Part shown: one piece after another, positions 18,681-28,989 of the stretch
Layout: each line of letters begins with the position of its first letter
Position numbering within the stretch: the stretch's first letter is position 1
Origin: Cheiracanthium punctorium
Lineage: Eukaryota > Arthropoda > Arachnida > Araneae > Cheiracanthiidae
NCBI GenBank assembly: GCA_038373885.1
Contig: JAWZYV010012339.1
Coordinates: forward strand, 124,001-188,000
Reading direction: 5' to 3'
Length of the DNA: 64,000 bases
Made by a program: the position numbers and the translations under genes
The notes under the pieces: model-generated
The model's database searches: none
The model's input: only the letters and a program-made list of their open reading frames with translations
What the model was told of the DNA's origin: nothing

Positions 18681-21600
18681 TTAGGGTGTCCCAAGATGCA
18701 ATGGAAAATTTTTTTTTTTCGAAATCGAATACGCATACCCTCTATTTTTTTTCTATTTCATCTCAGTAACATTAATACAAAGTATTATTGCAATACGATA
18801 ACGGTAACCCGTGCCGACTTTAGATCAAAGTTGAACGTAAAATCTTGTATGGAGAATACTATGGAAAGATTGTGAAATGCATGTTTCTTTGGTACGTAAG
18901 ACACCATTTTAGTCAAAGCAAATGTTTATATTATAGCAAAAGAAGCATATTATATTAAAAGAAACATGATACATACTTTCGTTTCAATGTTTGTATTTTA
19001 CAATCAGGATAAATTTTCGTGTGTTCTTGTACACAACGTAGCAAAAATTGTCTTTGTTACTCCTAAACCGTTATTAAACCATAAAAGTCCTGCATCATTT
19101 TTACCGCTCTTTCAGCTGTATCGTTTCACTGCTCTAAGCATTGATATTGCTTTTTTAGCATCTAAAAACGTAGCGTTATTATTCCATGAAGAGGGACTCT
19201 CATTGAGAAAATTGTCATCAATTTTGAGTCTAGGAAATAATGACGAACAACGATTTTATATCTTCGAATACAGACAGATATAAAATCATCGATGCTTTTT
19301 TCTGTGAAAAATAAATTTAAATAACAGGTATCAATTGTGTGATATATATAAATAACTGAATAAAAACTACACAATCAATATATCAGACTCACCATACAAT
19401 GGAACACGAAGTTTGTCCTTCGATGGAATGTATTTCTTCTCATGGGCCGAGACATTTTCTCTATGTAGATTTGCCACCATTTTAAATTTTGTTTCTTCGT
19501 CCACATCATCATCAAAGAGTGTTAATATTGCTATTTTATCAGTTAAATACTATAAATGCTGGAGAAATTTTAGTAAAGCAGCTTTCAAGATATTTTCATC
19601 CACATTTTCGTAAGATTCCAAAGATTTCAAAAAGCACAAACCTTTGTAGGGTACTTTAACTGCCAAAATGCATTGAAGCCATGGTTTAACGTACATTGTC
19701 ACGATAAACAAGCAGACGTCTAAAAATGCTACCCTATCCTTTGTGTTTAATTTCATCTCAGAACTAAATAACGATAGTTTTAGAGAGTAAATCGCTCGGG
19801 CCATCCATCTAGCTTGGTGCATAGCACCCGGAGGTCTGACATTTTTTTTTTCTGCATCTCCAGCTAAAAATACGATAGAAAGTTCAATCAAGTCCCGATA
19901 GTCTTCTCTGGCCATATCAGTTTTAAGTAAACGGTAAAACAAGCAAATTTTCAAGTTCGGATACAGTTAGGAACGATTCCTCTGTATCTCTATAGCATTG
20001 CATTTTAGCGGTATCGATGTTCTTCCAATTCTCTTTGAGCTTTTTATAGAAAAGAGATATCGGGGCTTGTTGTCACTTGTTTAATTTTCACTTCGAATAT
20101 AGCCTCAGTTCGTATACATGATGACTGCAAGCGAAAAAAAGCATTTTCCTATCAAATGTTTGCTCTAGAAGCGCGCAAGCGCCATTAAAATGACCTGTAT
20201 TCGAAGCTTAGTATCAAACAGAGAATTTGGACTTTTTCTTGGTCTGAGATTCCAATCTAAGACCGCCTGCCAAATAGTCTGCGCCTGTTCTTTGCCTGTA
20301 GAATTTTCGAGTTTTGGCACAGCAATGTGTGTTCTTTGAGTCTATATGAAATAACTATGGGCAAGCGTTCTTCTTTAAATTTTAAAGCACTCAAAGCAGG
20401 TAAGAGTTTGCCGTCCCAATGTAAGGTCACTACATCCAGTACTTCGTTTTGGAAATCAATTTTTTATGTTTTCTGCGCGTTTCTTTCGTTTTCATGTTTT
20501 CTGCGCGTTCCTTCTGTTTTTCTGTTCGGATCCTTTGAATTGAAGACTTACTTATTGGAAATTCGTCAATGTTAAGTCCAAGTGCATCAATAGTAGCTTC
20601 AAGAATAAACACAGAATCTCGTATACTTAACTGATACCTGTCTAATGCAGCAACTAACTTTGGAGTAATGAAATCTTTCCTCATTACAGATTTACTTGTC
20701 CCAGGTTCTGAGCTTTCGACTGGTGTTGGGAAATCTTCTAAATCCATATTTTCATTAGAATTCGAAGAGGAATCGTCTTGCAATGATGTCGAAGATATTT
20801 GATTCGCCGATTGTCTTCTTTGACAGTTCGAAATCGTGCCCTTTCTTCTTTTTTGGCCAGTTTTTTGTCCACTCCTCCTAAATGACCGGGCCGGCCCGGC
20901 TTTCATTGGCGCTGCAAGAACATCCTATCTTCCTCTATTTTCATTAATTTAAGTGCATCAACATGTGCAATATCGAACACATTGTCTAAATTACTTAAAA
21001 ATTCCTGTTGTCGCCGTTTGAATACGCCTTGTGATATATTTGAATTTATTTGTAAGTCTCTCCAATCTTCATTCATATTTACAAGCTTCCTTACACAATT
21101 CGGCAACGATTTTGTAGGTATGCGTGCCTTTTCCCAAAAGATAGTACATTCGCGAATAGCGAGATTTGCACTTTCATTAACAGTTAAATTCACTTCTCGA
21201 ATATTGTAAAACAAAATCGAGAGAACTTGCCCATTCGACGGAAATTTTGAACCCTTTGTTTTATGCTTTATGTTCCCTAAAAAAAAATATACTTTTTTTA
21301 GAACTACGTAATTCCACTGCCATGCTCTGTTCGCTGATTAAAAACTATACAAACATTTATTAACAAAACAGATTAGAATAAGCACATTGATACGTAGACG
21401 TACGCTGTCCTGTGTAAACTAATACTGATACATTTCACGAATAGTCCGTTGTCACTATCGAAGCATTCCAAAATCTGTCTTTTTCCTATTTGTTTTATTT
21501 TTACCATTTGTAGGTGGAGGGCGCTCCGCTACAGACACGCGTCTTCAGCGTTCGCTTGTTTAAGTATGCACATGTACTGACTAACGCGTTCAGATGCAAG

Positions 21601-21726
21601 TCGGCACGGGTTGCCGTTGTTAAAATTACATGAAACTTTGTTTACAATTGTTTTGACATAAAAGGAAAAAAATAAGAGGGCATGCGAAAAAAAAATAACG
21701 ACTTTCATTTTTTTGGGACACCCTAA
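18681..21726 (-). mobile_element. 3.05-kb TIR transposon with TTAGGGTGTCCCAA ends
   Basis: Inverted termini TTAGGGTGTCCCAA at both ends, with imperfect inverted similarity extending about 130 bp (for example GGTAACCCGTGCCGACTT at 18804 against its complement near 21600). It is flanked by (TA)n on both sides, so the TSD is a run of TA that cannot be measured exactly. It carries one minus-strand gene in decay (separate entry) and nothing else recognisable. It sits inside the CCCAGCAAACACAC-bounded block. Confidence 0.8.
19390..21214 (-). pseudogene. Decayed gene of the TTAGGGTGTCCCAA transposon
   Basis: Minus-strand blocks in order: a 103-residue N-terminal frame (21214-20903; TNESANLAIRECTIFWEKAR-like); a basic/serine-rich stretch (20906-20430) ending in a helical region with LDRYQLSIRDSVFI and SKSSIQRIR. 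Next come HWDGKLLPALSALKFKEERL and AVPKLENSTGKEQAQTIW (about 20445-20280). GHFNGACALLEQ with FACSHHVYEL follows (about 20200-20120), then PISLFYKKLKENWKNIDTAK. PGAMHQARWMARAIYSLK (19845) and LFDDDVDEETKFKMVANLH (about 19500) come last. This order matches a widespread, poorly characterised arthropod transposon protein family that I know only from such motifs. Several frameshifts and stops break it, and a usual C-R-H-H is C-S-H-H. It may be nearly full length. Confidence 0.65.
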
Positions 21727-22386
21727 TATATATATATATATAATCTTGTAATTATTCAGCTTGTAATTACCAGTAATAACCATACACATATTTATATTCA
21801 AATTGTTTTGCTTTTGATGTGAAGTTGGGATCTTTGTTTTTCTCAAATGCTGTGGAAAGTGTAAAATGTTCCTTTTTTTTCTGTTTGTGAGGAATTTGAA
21901 TTTAACTACATACTATCCATTTAGCACGAAAGTAGCTTATAAAACTTATCAAATATATTCAAACAAAAGAGTGAATATTCGAATAGTGAAAAGTTTTAAG
22001 GGGGTGGGGGCTAGAGGGGCATATGCCCCCGTTCATAGCATATACAAGGGGCACAATATTTTCGAATTACCATTGTTTTCCATTCAGGAAAACAGAAGGG
22101 GCGCTGACAATTTAGCATATGGTTTTGAATGCTTTGCTGAGGCCCAGCGACTCAGCTAGCGCAGTCGGAGGGGAAGGGGCATTTAAAATCCCATACTGAG
22201 AAGCAACATGACAAAGAAGGATAGTATTCCCCGGTGCATCTTTTCAATAATGAGAGCGAACAGGTTAAACGCGGAAATAAATAGTTAAATGCTTAACGCA
22301 AATAATACATTATTATAAAGGCACTTTAATAAAATCGAATAAACAATATGTACGCTTCGGGTGGTACGAAAAGTCCACCCTCCTTC
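21727..22386. other. Unassigned interval
   Basis: No gene is recognised. A plus frame at 21866-22159 runs through a GGGGGCTAGAGGGGC / ATGCCCCC low-complexity repeat and is probably not coding. Confidence 0.3.
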
Positions 22387-22871
22387 CAGAGCCGTGCTTA
22401 GGGGGTGGCAAACTTGGCCATTGCCCAGGGTCTCTAACTGTTGAATTCGTGGATATCAGGCGATCAAACTTTCATTAGCGTTATTTTGTTGACGAAAACC
22501 CAAATTTTTCGTTTATGGGGCCGGGGGAGGAGGGATTGAAGCTTTTAAATTTCGATAAAATTACTGCTTTTAAATGTGCAGAATATGTAATTTCCTATAT
22601 AGCTTATCTTTTTTCAAATTTACAACATGTTAAGTAGCTAGATGCAGCTTTTACATTATGGATACTTATTGTATTAAAATCTTAATTACTTAATGTAATT
22701 TACATAATTATAGTAGCAGTAGTGATTTGTGCTGGTGGAGGGGGGGGAGGCATGACAAGATCCACAATAATTTAGTAAGTAAAGAAAAGTGAAAGGCCCT
22801 TAATTGTTATTTATCTCGGGCCGCTAAATATGTTTTGCCCAGGGCCCCCTAAAACCCTAAGCACGTCTCTG
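22387..22871. mobile_element. hAT-type MITE with CAGAG(C/A)CGTGCTTAGGG ends
   Basis: Left terminus CAGAGCCGTGCTTAGGGGGT, right terminus (complement CAGAGACGTGCTTAGGGTTT). Inner phrases TTGCCCAGGG also face each other. Flanking 8-mers CCTCCTTC (22379-22386) and CCTCATTC (22872-22879) match at 7 of 8 positions. It is 485 bp and non-coding. Confidence 0.75.
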
Positions 22872-23431
22872 CCTCATTCACTACGCCCCTACGAAGAAGG
22901 GTGGAACCTTTGTACCCCTGAAACGTGCGTATTAGGGGGTGAACGCTAGACGACGGTGAACGCTAGACGAAAAATACGCCTCTCGCAAAACAGCCTAAAA
23001 AATTTGTCTCGTCACGTAAAATCCCTATATCATAATGTTAAAAATGCTTTTCTCATCTAACAAGATCCCCGTATCGTAATGTTAAAAAAGTTTGTCTCAT
23101 CTTGCAAAAAAGGTGTAAATCTCTGTCTCCTCTCGCATCCATCCCTATGCGTACTGCTTTAAATAAAACTTGAAAAATTCGAATTTATGGTCGATTCCTA
23201 GAATTTTTTTTAATGTATCAATTTTTTGTGGAAATATATATTTTTCGAAATTTTTAGATATTTCGAAATTTTTCTTGTGTCCTTTTAACTTTGAATTACT
23301 CAAGATTGGCTGTATATTTATTTGTTCTTTAAACTATAGTATTAACTAGTAACTTATATAAGTATTTAACTGTATTTTGAGTATAATGCTAGCATTTTTA
23401 GTTTTTCTAATAGGTTAAGCATGGGTTCAAT
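22872..23431. other. Unassigned interval
   Basis: A short local duplication is visible (GGTGAACGCTAGACGA twice near 22938-22968; AATGTTAAAAA(T/A)G-type units near 23035-23090). No gene is seen. Confidence 0.3.
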
Positions 23432-23599
23432 CAAAGGCGGATCCAGGGGGAGGGCGCAGGGGACGCGCGACCCCTCCGAGAAAAGTATATTTACACTAGA
23501 TAAATGGGGCTTTCACCAATATTGAGTGTTCTTTACACTAGATAAAATGAGTATTTACGATTTGCGCCCCCTCCGAAAAAGTTTCTGGGTCCGCCCTTG
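23432..23599. mobile_element. Short hAT-type MITE with exact TSD
   Basis: Termini CAA(A/G)GGCGGA(T/C)CCAG in inverted orientation. Exact 8-bp duplication GGTTCAAT (23424-23431, 23600-23607). It is 168 bp with an internal direct repeat TTTACACTAGATAAA. A relative lacking a clear left end lies at about 46690-46875. Confidence 0.85.
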
Positions 23600-23607
23600 G
23601 GTTCAAT

Positions 23608-24640
23608 AGTGGTTTAAACTCTCTTTGTTTTGGAGGTTCGAATACATTCGCTGAAAACGACTAACAAATAATCTCAATAAATATAGCCAGATCTGCGAAA
23701 ACAATTCGAATATTGCAACCTAATATCGCCAAATCTGAGACTATCAGTTTTAAGCTGTGAAAGATGTCTGATATATATGTCTGTCTCATTTTTATTTATT
23801 TATTTTTTTTTCTTTTGCACCTGCTAGAAGTTTCGTAAGAAAAGCAGTAAATGCGGGGAATAATTGAACAATCTAAATAGCGTTTTTAAATAAATGAGTC
23901 TGAACAAAATATCTGCGTAGTTTCTAATTTTCACTATTACATGAAAATACTGTCCCATTATTTCTAAGAAAATAAGTGCAGGAGCCCTATAGCTTTCCTT
24001 AGCTGGTGGCCAGAGACGTCCCCCCCCCCCAAAAAAAAATCGGGGAATGTCCAAAAATTTTGAGAGTCCAAACGGTAAAAAAGGCAAAAATTTTCACACA
24101 AAGACTTCATTCTTCATCATTATTATTTTGCTAACAAAAAACGAAATTTCGGATGGGGGGGGTGGACTCCCTGGACCCCCCCTGTATACGTTCTTCGGTG
24201 TGGCAAACTGGACAACCGCCCAGGGCAGCTACGAAAAACTGTTGAAACTGTCGATCGATATCAAGTAGCCAAATAAACTTCCTAACCTAGAACTGAAAAC
24301 TGCACATCAGTAAGCCGAGAAAAAACACAGATTTTGTAATTTATTGTGTAGCTTTCTCTTTCAAATTTACAGCATGGCTAGCTCGACTGCAGCTTTTACA
24401 TTTGAGGGAAAGCAGTAGCGTAGCAAAAATTTTATTCGGAGAGGGACTGGGTATCAAATTGTAAGCCAACGTCCAATTATAAGCTAAATATCAATTGCAA
24501 GCTAAGTAAAGTGTCCCATTTCGCGGGGGAGGAGGCTGCAGTACCCTCAGCTCTCTAATAATAATAATAATAATATGAACGCCTATCAGAGTTTGATTAT
24601 TTAAATGAAATAACGAAATTTTATGCTAACACTACGAAAT
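23608..24640. other. Unassigned interval with G/C runs
   Basis: It holds degraded repeat pieces: GTGGCAAACTGGACAACCGCCCAGGGC-like sequence at about 24200, related to the hAT at 22387; AATTGTAAGC-type repeats at about 24455-24515, also seen near 55645; and (AAT)n at about 24560. No gene is recognised. Confidence 0.3.
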
Positions 24641-25412
24641 ATTTACTGGCCCATTACCTCTAAAAAGTGCTGGCCCAGTACATTTTAAACAGTACCACGC
24701 CGTTAACTATGAGATGCATGTTTTAGACACATGGGTGCGACAGGCATTTCACCATTACTGGCAATGTACTGGCGCATATGCATTTTTCAGGCATTGGTAT
24801 TCCAGTGACTTTAAACTGATGGCAATGCACTATGCTCCCGGCGAACGGCACTTGGCCAGCAGGGCGGGTACCCTGCCATCAGTTTGCGGGCAGTAGTGTG
24901 TTTGCTGGGAATGGTCGCAGTCACACCGGTGACCATAAGTGACGTCAACTGGAAGTCACAGTGTGACTTGCCAGTGACAATAGCCTGTGACTTCTTTGTG
25001 ACGTCAACATGACGGATCGTTTGTAACGTCTTGCCAGATCTTGCGACATTTCGAAATTTTTTCTACTTATGAAAGCACCATGAGACTAAATTTTATGACT
25101 TTGCGATATTGCTACTTTCTTGCTACTTTTTTGATTTTGTGAATTTTAAGTAACTTTGCGAATTTCTCAAAAAAAAGTTTTTTTCAGTTTTAAATCAGTG
25201 GAACATTTAAGCCACAGTGTTGTGAGTGTGACGGCGCTGTAACGTCGCATTAAAGCCACAATGTCGTGCACAAGTCACAGTGCGACTTCATGGTGCCGTC
25301 ACGTTGTGACGTTGCCGCAGAAGGACATTAGACAGTCAAGGCGACTTATTTGTGACTCATTCGCGACACCCCGTGACGGTCTTGCATGTCGCATTTAGGT
25401 CACGGTGCTATT

Positions 25413-26281
25413 AGGAATTTTACTGTCTTTGCTGACTGTCCGCTCCTCACTGACTACCTCATGCACTCGTAACAAGGTTGTCGAAGCGGTGTGTGCTGTT
25501 GCACCCTCCTGCTGAAAATATCCATACAATCGTTCATCTTCCGTGAGTTCATCCACAAACCGATTAAACAGATTCTGGACATAACGGTTAGCATTCACAG
25601 AATGATGAAAGAATCGTGTGATGATGCGGAGCCCAGATATTGCGCACCAGACACGAAGCTTCAAATTATGCAACGGTTGCTTTAGTGTAATGATCGGGAT
25701 TTTCTGATGCATAATATCGCATGTTACGTGAGTTCACGTACACTGAGAGGCTGAACCAGGCCTCATCTGTGGAAATGAAATATGCAGGATCAATAAGTCC
25801 TGATTCCACCTCGCTCAAAAACCACCGGCTGACTCAACACGGGACTTGTCTGGAGGCTTCAATTCTTGCACAACACGGAATTTGTCAGGATGAAGTAGCA
25901 GGTCCTTCTTGATAATCTTTCGACACGACGTTCTCTTAATGCCCACATGCCCACATACGCAGATAACCGGCGTTGAGATGTAGTTGGGCTATTTTCAAGG
26001 CTGTCCTTTACTTTAGCGAGTTTTTCTGGTGTTCGCACCCTCTTCGGATAGTTTCGGTTTATATTCACGACAGAGCCCATTTCGTGCCATTTTGACACTA
26101 ACTTTTGCATTACGAACTTTGTTAGAGGTTTCTTTAATACACTTCCATTCTTAAACTCTTGTGCGTACAGTTCCGCACACATTTTCCACGAAATGTGCTT
26201 CGCATAACACTGGACGATGAACACGCGTTCTTTTATCGTGAGCAATATTTCGTGTTGCATTAAACTACAAGTACTAAACAC
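25413..26281 (-). pseudogene. Transposase A, N-terminal two-thirds
   Basis: Starts M at 26281 with a helix-turn-helix of the DUF4817 kind (KERVFIVQCYAKH, then FVMQKLVSKWHEMGSV; residues about 15-70), then TPEKLAKVKDSLENSPTTSQ and RRLSAYVG as in mariner relatives. After frameshifts it gives STDEAWFSLSVYVNSRNMRY with the first catalytic Asp (about 25752-25770) and VWCAISGLRII. The next block is YFQQEGATAHTA, where the second catalytic Asp is Glu (codon at 25506-25508). The gene then runs to EERTVSKD, where GTGAC-rich insert DNA starts. The remaining third lies at 16566-16801. Frameshifts near 25720 and 25900 and the insertion inactivate it. Confidence 0.8.
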
Positions 26282-26482
26282 GTCTGCACCCTCTCACTCA
26301 CACGACTGTTATGACATAGCTGCAACTCGGGACAGAGCGTGAGGGTGATGAGCATGCGTGGTGATGTACGTTACGGTCACAGATATTGGTTCTTGCATCG
26401 ACGTCACCAGTCATTTTGTTTTCATTCCAGGCCACGTTCATGAAAATATTTTCCGGACCACTTTTATTTTGCCTATCCTGTA

Positions 26483-28060
26483 TATATATACATACATAGT
26501 GTCCAAAAAACACTGACATAGGCTTTATTCTCTAAATGTTGAGCATAAACATACAATAAACTACAAAGTTACGATACTATACGTACAAAAATATCGTATG
26601 TATAGTATCGTAATGTAAAGTATCGATTAAAATTCTCACGATATTAAATTCAAACAGATGCAAAAATTAAGTTTTTATACAGCCATCGTACAAAATTTTC
26701 CAGATGGTAAAATGTGTCCTATACATTAACCTTCTGACTGACTAGTCATTCGAATGTTTTCGTCAAGAAACTTCACCTCGTCTTAGAATAGAAATCTCTT
26801 TCTACGGAAGCAGGACGGGAAGAATATTTTCCTAGCAAAAAAACTGGATTTTTCATGGTTACTTCCCACACATCGGCACGCCAAGAGATCGCCAACAATT
26901 TCACCCCCTTTTCAAGAACGATCAGTGCGTGACCCTGCAGATCTAGACTCACGGAAAATATCACCAGGATGGCCCCCGTTCTAAAGTGGGGATGGCAAAA
27001 GCGGGAAGATAGCAACCCATAAATTACTCCAGCCAGTGTCATTCGGAGATGTCTAGCAAGGGTATAATAAGAGTTCCTTTATCAGCAGCAATAATTAAAA
27101 CTTGTCTTTAGAAAAATATTTTAAAACGCTAGAAGCATCGCACTTACTATCGCTTGTTTTGAAAAAAAAAATTTAATATTTTATTCTTTTTTTTCACGAT
27201 TTTAAAATTCGCTAATTTTAATTTAAAATGCGTGCGCTCACTCTCTCAGGAAGAAAAAAAGAAAAGAAGGGAAATTTGAAGGAAGAAAATTGCGTTAACT
27301 ATTTACATATATTTACCTCAAAATTTACTTATTCGTTTTAGTTGTGGACGCAGGATCTTATTTTAGGCTGTGTATTCGGAGCACGTGACATGGCGCTTCC
27401 ATTTTATAGTTGTCCTAGAAACTGCACAGATAGTATCAAAACACGTACTAAAATAATCTTTCACACATTATAAAGGTTTAATTTCTACCTGAAAATCAAA
27501 GTAAATTATCTGAATATTTTAATTGAATCCAACAAATTATTCGAAGAGTTTAGTTTCATAAATTGACATTTATTTTCCTATTTTATAAAGATAGTTGCAA
27601 GTTATGCATAAATGTATAAATTTAATAATATCTGATGCTAATAACTAATAAGTAGTACGAAAAATCCTCTAAAGTTTTAGTCATTCTAAAATTTAAACTT
27701 TTGGTCAGAGAAAAGAGAAAATTAGATTTTTTTTTTCGGAAACATATATCGTAATTTAATGTGTTCTCTTGAGTATTTGTAGAGCCTGAAATATTTAACC
27801 CATGAACCGTATATAGAACACTGTAAAACTAAAATAAAAAAAAAAAACCTGTTAAATTCTTTTTAAAAGCATTTTCTTAAATTCATGTTAAATATTTTTT
27901 GCAATTCCTCTAAAGAACTCTTCAGCAATGTGACACAGGCATTTAAAAGTTTAATGTTAAGAAAATCTTCATGCACGGGTGATTTGTGAAACGTAAATTA
28001 ATTTCATTTAAGTAATATTCCACAACAATTTTTTTTTCGGGGTTTCCCGCAAGTACCCTA
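26483..28060. other. Unassigned interval with a stable hairpin
   Basis: It contains the inverted repeat at 26569-26613 (separate entry) and a less AT-rich patch at about 26770-27050 whose minus frame (89 residues) has a hydrophobic start but no known domain. The remainder is AT-rich and featureless. Confidence 0.35.
26569..26613. other. 18-bp inverted repeat (hairpin)
   Basis: TTACGATACTATACGTAC (26569-26586) and GTATGTATAGTATCGTAA (26596-26613) pair at 17 of 18 positions around a 9-nt loop. It may be the core of a small palindromic MITE; outer ends were not found. Confidence 0.7.
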
Positions 28061-28256
28061 CAGAGGGTGTTCACACATTTTTGTAACGATTTTGCAAAGA
28101 TATATATAGAAATAAATATAAGAATTTTATTTTCTAATGTGTTCAGTCTGATAGCCCTTTCTTTGAACCATCATATTACATCTTGATTTCAAAGATGAAA
28201 GTCCTTTTCTTAAAACATCAAGGCTGATATTGTTCCACTCCTCCATCACAATCTTG
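28061..28256 (-). pseudogene. Tc1-type element remnant: terminus plus transposase C-terminus
   Basis: CAGAGGGTGTTCACACATTT at 28061, preceded by TA, looks like a Tc1-type terminal repeat. Just inside, the minus strand codes for about 43 residues up to a stop at 28127-28129: EEWNNISLDVLRKGLSSLKS, then RCNMMVQRKGYQTEH. This is the W-x-x-I-(S/P)...L...S(M/L)...R...V...(K/R)G...T pattern of Tc1 transposase C-termini. The rest of the element is missing on the right, where a SINE is inserted at 28297. Confidence 0.65.
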
Positions 28257-28296
28257 TAGTAATATAATCTTTTGTAGTAATATATGAATGTATCTT

Positions 28297-28535
28297 GTGT
28301 TTTCGTGATTATGGCAACGCTATACTAGGGCAATCTCCCAAGGATGGGAAGGTGCCTTGGTAGGAGAACTTTCTAAGGGGTTCTAAAGCGTATTCACGTT
28401 ACATCTGGAAAAAACCTACCAAAAATCCAGACTGTTAGATCGACAGCTGCTCGATGGGACCCGATCCCGGGTCCTTCACTCTTCGGCAGTCTACCATTTT
28501 CAGTGACATAACTACTGTGCTATGGTAAGGCTATA
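28297..28535 (-). repeat. SINE subfamily 2 with TSD
   Basis: Same body as 6750-6983 (complement: CAGTCTGGATTTTTGG, TTTTCCAGATGTAACGTGAA, TACGCTTTAGAACCCCTTAG). Flanked by a 10-bp duplication AATGTATCTT (28287-28296, 28536-28545). The head is degraded (box B GGGATCGGGTCCC). Confidence 0.8.
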
Positions 28536-28819
28536 AATGTATCTTAAAGTAGAAAGATAATTCAACTCATCTTCGTTTAGAAATATATTTAATTTTATAT
28601 TTCAATTCCATTCATTATCACTGAAAAATAACGTTCAATAAATACTTGTCACACATTTTTGCTTTCATGCCTTTTAAGATGCAATTTATTCCAGGAAAAA
28701 CTTATGTATATGTAAAAAAAAAAAAAAAAAGTTACTATTACATTTGTTTGTTCATCTTAAAATACACTGGAATAAAATAAACTAGAAGTTTCTGTAGAAA
28801 ATTTTACATAATTGAAGTT

Positions 28820-28980
28820 TTAAACGTATTTCGTATTTTGTATGTATTAAGAAAATAAATGTATTTTGTATTTTTTCAATTTAGAAAGTATTTTGTATTT
28901 TGTAATTTTTCGTGTTTGAATAAATGTAATTTGTATTTTGCATCGAAAATACATTTTTTTATGTATTTTGCCCAACTCTG
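28820..28980. mobile_element. Right end of a hAT-type element rich in GTATTTTGTATTTT
   Basis: The complement of the right edge reads CAGAGTTGGGCAAAATACAT, then repeated AAAATACAAA units. This terminus is common in animal hAT elements (established knowledge). No matching left end was found, so the element is truncated or its left part is unrecognisable. Confidence 0.5.
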
Positions 28981-28989
28981 CTTCTGTAG

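Larger units (their letters stand above)
16855..24909. mobile_element. Block bounded by inverted CCCAGCAAACACAC ends
   Basis: The left boundary CCCAGCAAACACACACCTGC and the right boundary (complement CCCAGCAAACACACTACTGC) are inverted and lead into GC-rich DNA with repeated GGCACTGGCC / TACTGGC phrases (16880-17215 and 24640-24900). This suggests one non-autonomous element of which the two ends remain, with about 7 kb of later insertions and unassigned AT-rich DNA between. A TSD could not be defined. Confidence 0.5.
16803..25412. mobile_element. GTGAC-rich insert within mariner A
   Basis: The insert begins ATAGCACGAAACGTCACAA and ends with the inverted phrase GTCACGGTGCTAT, suggesting short inverted termini. 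The left arm is only about 52 bp (16803-16854). The right arm is about 500 bp (24910-25412) and dense in GTGAC/GTCAC motifs, including two TGACGTCA palindromes. Everything between 16855 and 24909 appears to be a further insertion. No coding capacity belongs to the arms. Confidence 0.55.
16310..26480 (-). mobile_element. Mariner-family element A split by an insert of about 8.6 kb
   Basis: The left end CAGTGTGGGCAAAATAAGAG and the right end (complement CAGGATAGGCAAAATAAAAG) are inverted repeats that continue with TGG(C/T)CCGG and a TTTCATG. TA repeats flank both. The N-terminal two-thirds of the transposase lies at the right (25413-26281) and its C-terminal third at the left (16566-16801), in the same strand and order. 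The reading stops after RTVSKD on one side and resumes with WPPRSPNLSPCDF on the other. Removing 16803-25412 would leave an element of about 1.56 kb, a normal size for this family. Confidence 0.8.

Noticed and set aside
18681..18690. Telomeric TTAGGG repeat.
   Set aside because: Only one TTAGGG occurs at each end, in inverted orientation, as part of the transposon terminus.
18966..19613. Plus-strand frames of 105 and 66 codons.
   Set aside because: They are the opposite strand of the decayed transposon gene at 19390-21214.
16310..26480. A large autonomous element such as a Polinton/Maverick occupying the 8-10 kb between inverted ends.
   Set aside because: No polymerase B, integrase, ATPase, protease or capsid-like frame is visible. 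The outer ends belong to a split mariner and the contents are independent nested elements.
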